From positions 1 to 8,575 of the forward strand of contig SLSQ01000325.1 of the NCBI GenBank assembly GCA_007130355.1: a stretch of 8,575 bases of DNA, in the 5' to 3' direction. The notes beneath the pieces are model-generated. The model ran no database searches. It was not told where the DNA came from and saw only the letters and a program-made list of their open reading frames with translations. Source of the stretch: Trueperaceae bacterium (GTDB taxonomy: Bacteria > Deinococcota > Deinococci > Deinococcales > Trueperaceae). Every line of letters starts with the position of its first letter. Position 1 is the stretch's first letter. Positions 5,781 to 8,575 of the stretch are shown piece by piece. The translations under genes and the position numbers were made by a program.

Positions 5781-6721
5781 CCCCGCCGCTGCGGGTCGCC
5801 TTCTTCGGTTCGCCCGACTTCGCCGTCCCCGTCCTCGACCGGCTGCTCGAGGAGCACGAGGTGCGCCTCGTCGTCGCCCGCCCGGACGCGCCCGCCGGCC
5901 GCGGCCTCGCGGTGCGCCGGCCACCGGTCGCGCGCCGCGCCGACGAGGCGGGCGTGCCGGTCGCGCAACCGACGCGCCTGCGTGGCGACGAGGAGTTCCG
6001 CGCCCGCCTCGCGGCGGAGGGGCTCGACGTGGCCGTCACCACCGCCTACGGCGCGATCCTCCCCCGCAGCCTGCTCGAGGTACCGCGCCACGGCTTCCTC
6101 AACGCGCACGCCAGCCTGCTGCCCGAACTGCGCGGGGCGGCGCCGGTCCAGTGGGCGCTGATCCGCGGCTACGCCCGAACCGGCGTCACCGTGATGCAGA
6201 CCGACGTGGGGATGGACACCGGACCGATCCGCTACCGGCTCGAGACCGAGATCGGCCCGGACGAGACCGCCCCCGAGCTGTTCGCGCGCCTGGCGCCGCT
6301 GTCGGCCCGGGCGATCTCCGAGGCGCTCGCGCTGCTGGCCCGCGGCGACCTGCCGAGCACCCCGCAGGACGACGCCCGGGCCACCGCCGCGCCGCTCCTG
6401 ACCAAGGAGGACGGCCACCTGGACTGGAGCGATCCCGCGCCGGCGGTGCACGACCGCTGGCGGGGCGTGCTCGCCTGGCCGGGCGCGCGCTTCGCGCACG
6501 ATGGCCGTCGGGTTCGCGTCGACCGGATGCGGCTCGTCGCTCGGGACGGCTCCGAGGGAGCGCCCGGGACCGTGCTCGGCGTCGCGCCCGACGGGGTCAC
6601 CGTCGCCTGCGGCGCCGGGCGCGTCCGGTTGGAACGGGTGACGCCGCCCGGCCGCCCGAGCGTGGACGCCGGTGCCTGGGCGCACGGCGCCCACCTGAAG
6701 GAGGGGGACCGTCTTGCGTAG
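5777..6721 (+). CDS. fmt: Methionyl-tRNA formyltransferase
   Basis: Fmt transfers a formyl group from 10-formyl-tetrahydrofolate to Met-tRNAfMet, making the initiator tRNA of bacterial translation. The 314-aa protein, near the usual length, begins with the Rossmann-type block RVAFFGSPDFAVPVL (6-20). It carries the catalytic triad Asn109, His111 (in NAHASLLPELRGAAP) and Asp147 (in DVGMDTGPI), matching N106, H108 and D144 of E. coli. LTKEDGHLDW marks the junction to the C-terminal OB-fold tRNA-binding domain (about 210-314). The GTG start overlaps the def stop by 4 nt (GTGA), and the TAG stop overlaps the start of der by 8 nt, so coupled translation with both neighbours is likely. Nothing is damaged or unusual. 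Confidence 0.96.
   Translation: MTPPLRVAFFGSPDFAVPVLDRLLEEHEVRLVVARPDAPAGRGLAVRRPPVARRADEAGVPVAQPTRLRGDEEFRARLAAEGLDVAVTTAYGAILPRSLLEVPRHGFLNAHASLLPELRGAAPVQWALIRGYARTGVTVMQTDVGMDTGPIRYRLETEIGPDETAPELFARLAPLSARAISEALALLARGDLPSTPQDDARATAAPLLTKEDGHLDWSDPAPAVHDRWRGVLAWPGARFAHDGRRVRVDRMRLVARDGSEGAPGTVLGVAPDGVTVACGAGRVRLERVTPPGRPSVDAGAWAHGAHLKEGDRLA
6698..6704 (+). promoter_or_regulatory. Ribosome binding site of der
   Basis: AAGGAGG lies inside the end of fmt, 9 nt before TTG at 6714. It supports the rare TTG start, from which the conserved N-terminus RSVAIVGRPNVGKS follows at once. Confidence 0.75.
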
Positions 6722-8042
6722 CGTCGCGATCGTCGGCCGACCGAACGTCGGCAAGTCCAGCCTGTTCAACCGGCTCCTCGGCCGGCGGGAAGCGATCGTC
6801 GCCGACCTGCCCGGCGTCACGCGCGACGTCAAGGAGGCGGTCGTCGCGACCGACTCGGGCCGACGCTTCACGCTGCTCGACACCGGCGGACTCTGGTCCG
6901 GCGACCGCTGGCAGACCGCCATCCGCGACCGCGTCGAGGCGGCGCTGCACGGCGTCGACCTGGTCCTCTACTGCGTCGACGGGCGCCAGGAACCGACGGC
7001 CGCCGACCACGAGATCGCCGACTGGCTACGCCGCAGCGGCCGGCGGGTGCTCCTCGTCGCCACCAAGATCGACGATCCGCGCCACGAGGAGGCGCCGGAG
7101 CTGTTCGAGCACCTGGCCCTCGGCTTCGGCGAGCCGTTCCCGATCTCCGCCACCCACGCCCGCAACGTGTACGAGTTGGAGGCCGAGATCGAAGCGCGGC
7201 TTCCCGAGGAGGAGGACGGCGCCGAGGAGGAACGGATCTCGGTCGCGATCGTCGGCCGACCGAACGCCGGCAAGTCGTCGCTGCTGAACGCCCTGATCGG
7301 CGACGCACGGGTGATCGTCTCGGAGGTCGCCGGCACCACCCGCGACACGATCGACGTGCCGTTCGACTTCGGCGGCCGCCCGTTCGTGCTGATCGACACC
7401 GCCGGGATCCGCCGCAAGCCGGAGGGCGACGTCGAGTACTACAGCAAGATCCGTTCGGAGACCGCCATGCGCCGCGCGCAGGTCGCGATCCTGGTGGTCG
7501 ACCCGCACGAGCTGGGCGACCACGAGATGCGGATCGCGAACCACGCCCTCGCCGCCGGCAAGCCGGTCGTGCTGGCCCTCTCCAAGTGGGACACCGTCGC
7601 CGACGACGAGCTCGCCGCGGCGCGCGCCCGGGTCGATCAGGAGCTCGTCCACCTGGCGTTCGCCCCGCGCGTGGCCACCAGCGCCGAGACCGAGTTCGGT
7701 CTGCACGAACTGCTGGCCACGGTGGTGCGCGTCTTCGACACCGCCCGGCGCCGCGTCTCGACCGGCGAGCTGAACGGCTGGATCCGCGTGTGGACGCAGC
7801 GCCAGGCGCCCCCGAACTTCCAGGGGCGCCCGCTCAAGATCCTCTACGGCACGCAGGCGGACGTGGCGCCGCCGACCTTCGTATTCAGCGTCAACGACCC
7901 GAAGCTGATCACCCGCGCCTACGAGCAGTACCTGCGCAACCGGATCCGGGACGACCTCGGCTTCTCCGAGGTGCCGTTCCGGCTGGTGTTCAAGCATCGC
8001 GAGAAGGGGCGGGGCAAGCGGGTCCGTCAGGGCGTCGCCTGA
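6714..8042 (+). CDS. der: Ribosome-assembly GTPase Der (EngA), two tandem G domains
   Basis: Der is an essential GTPase for maturation of the 50S ribosomal subunit. The 442-aa protein has two GTPase domains and a C-terminal KH-like domain (about 345-435, from STGELNGWIR through NDPKLITRAYEQYLRNRIR). Domain 1: P-loop GRPNVGKS (8-15), DTGG (56-59), G4 TKID (117-120), SA (145-146). Domain 2: P-loop GRPNAGKS (181-188), DTAG (228-231), G4 SKWD (290-293). An acidic linker (164-174, PEEEDGAEEER) separates them. Both G4 motifs have lost the usual Asn of NKxD (Thr and Ser instead), while Lys and Asp remain, so guanine binding is probably kept. The two P-loops are encoded by an identical 25-nt stretch (6723-6747 and 7242-7266). 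The start is TTG, 8 nt inside fmt. It is the last gene of the rightward cluster. Confidence 0.96.
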   Translation: MRSVAIVGRPNVGKSSLFNRLLGRREAIVADLPGVTRDVKEAVVATDSGRRFTLLDTGGLWSGDRWQTAIRDRVEAALHGVDLVLYCVDGRQEPTAADHEIADWLRRSGRRVLLVATKIDDPRHEEAPELFEHLALGFGEPFPISATHARNVYELEAEIEARLPEEEDGAEEERISVAIVGRPNAGKSSLLNALIGDARVIVSEVAGTTRDTIDVPFDFGGRPFVLIDTAGIRRKPEGDVEYYSKIRSETAMRRAQVAILVVDPHELGDHEMRIANHALAAGKPVVLALSKWDTVADDELAAARARVDQELVHLAFAPRVATSAETEFGLHELLATVVRVFDTARRRVSTGELNGWIRVWTQRQAPPNFQGRPLKILYGTQADVAPPTFVFSVNDPKLITRAYEQYLRNRIRDDLGFSEVPFRLVFKHREKGRGKRVRQGVA

Positions 8043-8049
8043 GGACCGG

Positions 8050-8575
8050 TCAGGGACGCTCGACGCGGACGACGACCTTCGCGTTGCCGCGCTTCGTCTC
8101 CCCTTCGATCGCCTCGAGCCGCACGCGGCCCAGGCCCTCCGCCCACAGCTCCCCGCCGACCTCGAGGGTCGCCGACTTGCCGGCGGCGACCCCGTCGATG
8201 CGGACCTTGCCGGCCCCGACGCCCTTGGTGAACCAGGAGCGCGACGCGCCGAACGCCTTCGCGCCGAGCACGTCGGCACGCGTCGAGGGCACCACCAGGC
8301 GCGCCTCCTTGACGGTGCCACCGGCGACGCGCTCGAGGGGGACCTCCTCCGGGACGCCGGCACCCGCGATCTGCTGCCCGACCCCCTCCCGCCAACCGTC
8401 CGGCAGCGTGCCCGACACGATCACGCTCACGCCGTCGCGGTGCGGCACCACGTCGCCCAGACGCTCCGCCGGAACCTGCGCGCCGCGACGCACCGCGGCG
8501 ATCGCGGCGTCCGCCTCGTGCAGGCCGGGCAGGTAGATCGCGCCCAGCCGCGGTCCCGCCTCGGGGACCCCGTCC
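8050..8575 (-). CDS. ylmH: S4-domain RNA-binding protein, YlmH type, 3' part (runs off the right edge)
   Basis: The frame is open from the right edge to TGA at 8052-8050, giving 174 C-terminal residues; the true start lies outside the window. The upstream part (LGAIYLPGLHEADAAIAAVRRG..., VPAERLGDVVPHRDGVSVIV, then VPLERVAGGTVKEARLVVPS) resembles the YlmH core, where relatives have HRDFLGALLxLGIKRExIGDI and PLEEL. The last 75 residues match an S4 RNA-binding domain: RADVLGAKAFGASRSWFTKGV..GKVRIDG, ending in LGRVRLEAIEGETKRGNAKV, close to the YlmH ending 'GR.RL.E..GETKKGR..V'. Work in Bacillota links YlmH/RqcP2 to ribosome-associated quality control on stalled 50S subunits; whether that holds here is inference. 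The alternative is another S4-fold protein. It converges on der with 7 bp between stop codons. Confidence 0.75.
   Translation of the reverse strand, partial: DGVPEAGPRLGAIYLPGLHEADAAIAAVRRGAQVPAERLGDVVPHRDGVSVIVSGTLPDGWREGVGQQIAGAGVPEEVPLERVAGGTVKEARLVVPSTRADVLGAKAFGASRSWFTKGVGAGKVRIDGVAAGKSATLEVGGELWAEGLGRVRLEAIEGETKRGNAKVVVRVERP

Noticed and set aside
8038..8054. Inverted repeat CCTGA-N7-TCAGG between der and ylmH, as a possible bidirectional terminator
   Set aside because: The stem is only 5 bp, there is no T-tract on either strand, and part of the symmetry simply comes from two facing TGA stop codons.
1..8575. Search for tRNA, rRNA, CRISPR repeats, insertion sequences or attachment sites
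   Set aside because: No tRNA-like cloverleaf, regularly spaced repeats, transposase motifs or long terminal inverted repeats were seen by eye; a covariance-model scan would be needed for a firm negative.

Overview
This window is a gene-dense, very GC-rich bacterial chromosome segment (by eye above 70% G+C). It carries housekeeping genes only, with no mobile element, CRISPR array, rRNA or tRNA that I could see. The likely source is a high-GC member of the Deinococcota, perhaps Trueperaceae. That rests on the peptide deformylase with a long acidic insertion, the TAnnnT-N6-ATG (leaderless-type) starts of two genes, and an RF2 gene that keeps its programmed frameshift, a signal I recall as generally lost in high-GC Actinobacteria. 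This is inference from family resemblance; a database search would settle it.

Left part (1-2094). A YgfZ/GcvT-type folate-binding protein, cut by the left edge, reads leftwards from 502. An inositol-monophosphatase-family enzyme reads rightwards from 587. Each ATG lies exactly 6 nt after a TAnnnT -10-like hexamer, so both mRNAs are probably leaderless. The monophosphatase ends tail-to-tail inside the end of a leftward metallophosphoesterase gene, with 28 bp of overlapping coding sequence.

Middle (2095-3394). The metallophosphoesterase lies 19 nt downstream of prfB (release factor 2) and is probably co-transcribed with it. prfB contains the classic +1 frameshift site (CTT TGA C after a GGGGG stretch) at codon 15, so the 365-aa protein can only be read by joining two frames. 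The 182-bp gap between prfB and the divergent cdaA holds a 13-bp inverted repeat, TGGTATCGTACCA, which reads as an extended -10 promoter element on both strands.

Right part (3395-8042). A tightly packed rightward cluster contains cdaA (diadenylate cyclase), cdaR (YbbR-domain membrane regulator), def (peptide deformylase), fmt (Met-tRNA formyltransferase) and der (double-GTPase ribosome assembly factor). Three of the four junctions overlap (4, 4 and 8 nt), so it is probably one operon. It joins c-di-AMP synthesis with N-formylmethionine cycling and ribosome biogenesis. The glmM gene that often follows cdaA-cdaR in Bacillota is absent.

Right edge (8050-8575). The 3' end of a leftward S4-domain RNA-binding protein of the YlmH type converges on der with only 7 bp between the stop codons.

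Translation is the shared theme: prfB, def, fmt, der and ylmH all act in it. I found no credible new system. The points most worth following are the symmetric divergent promoter, the operon content, the Der G4 variants and the deformylase motif variants.
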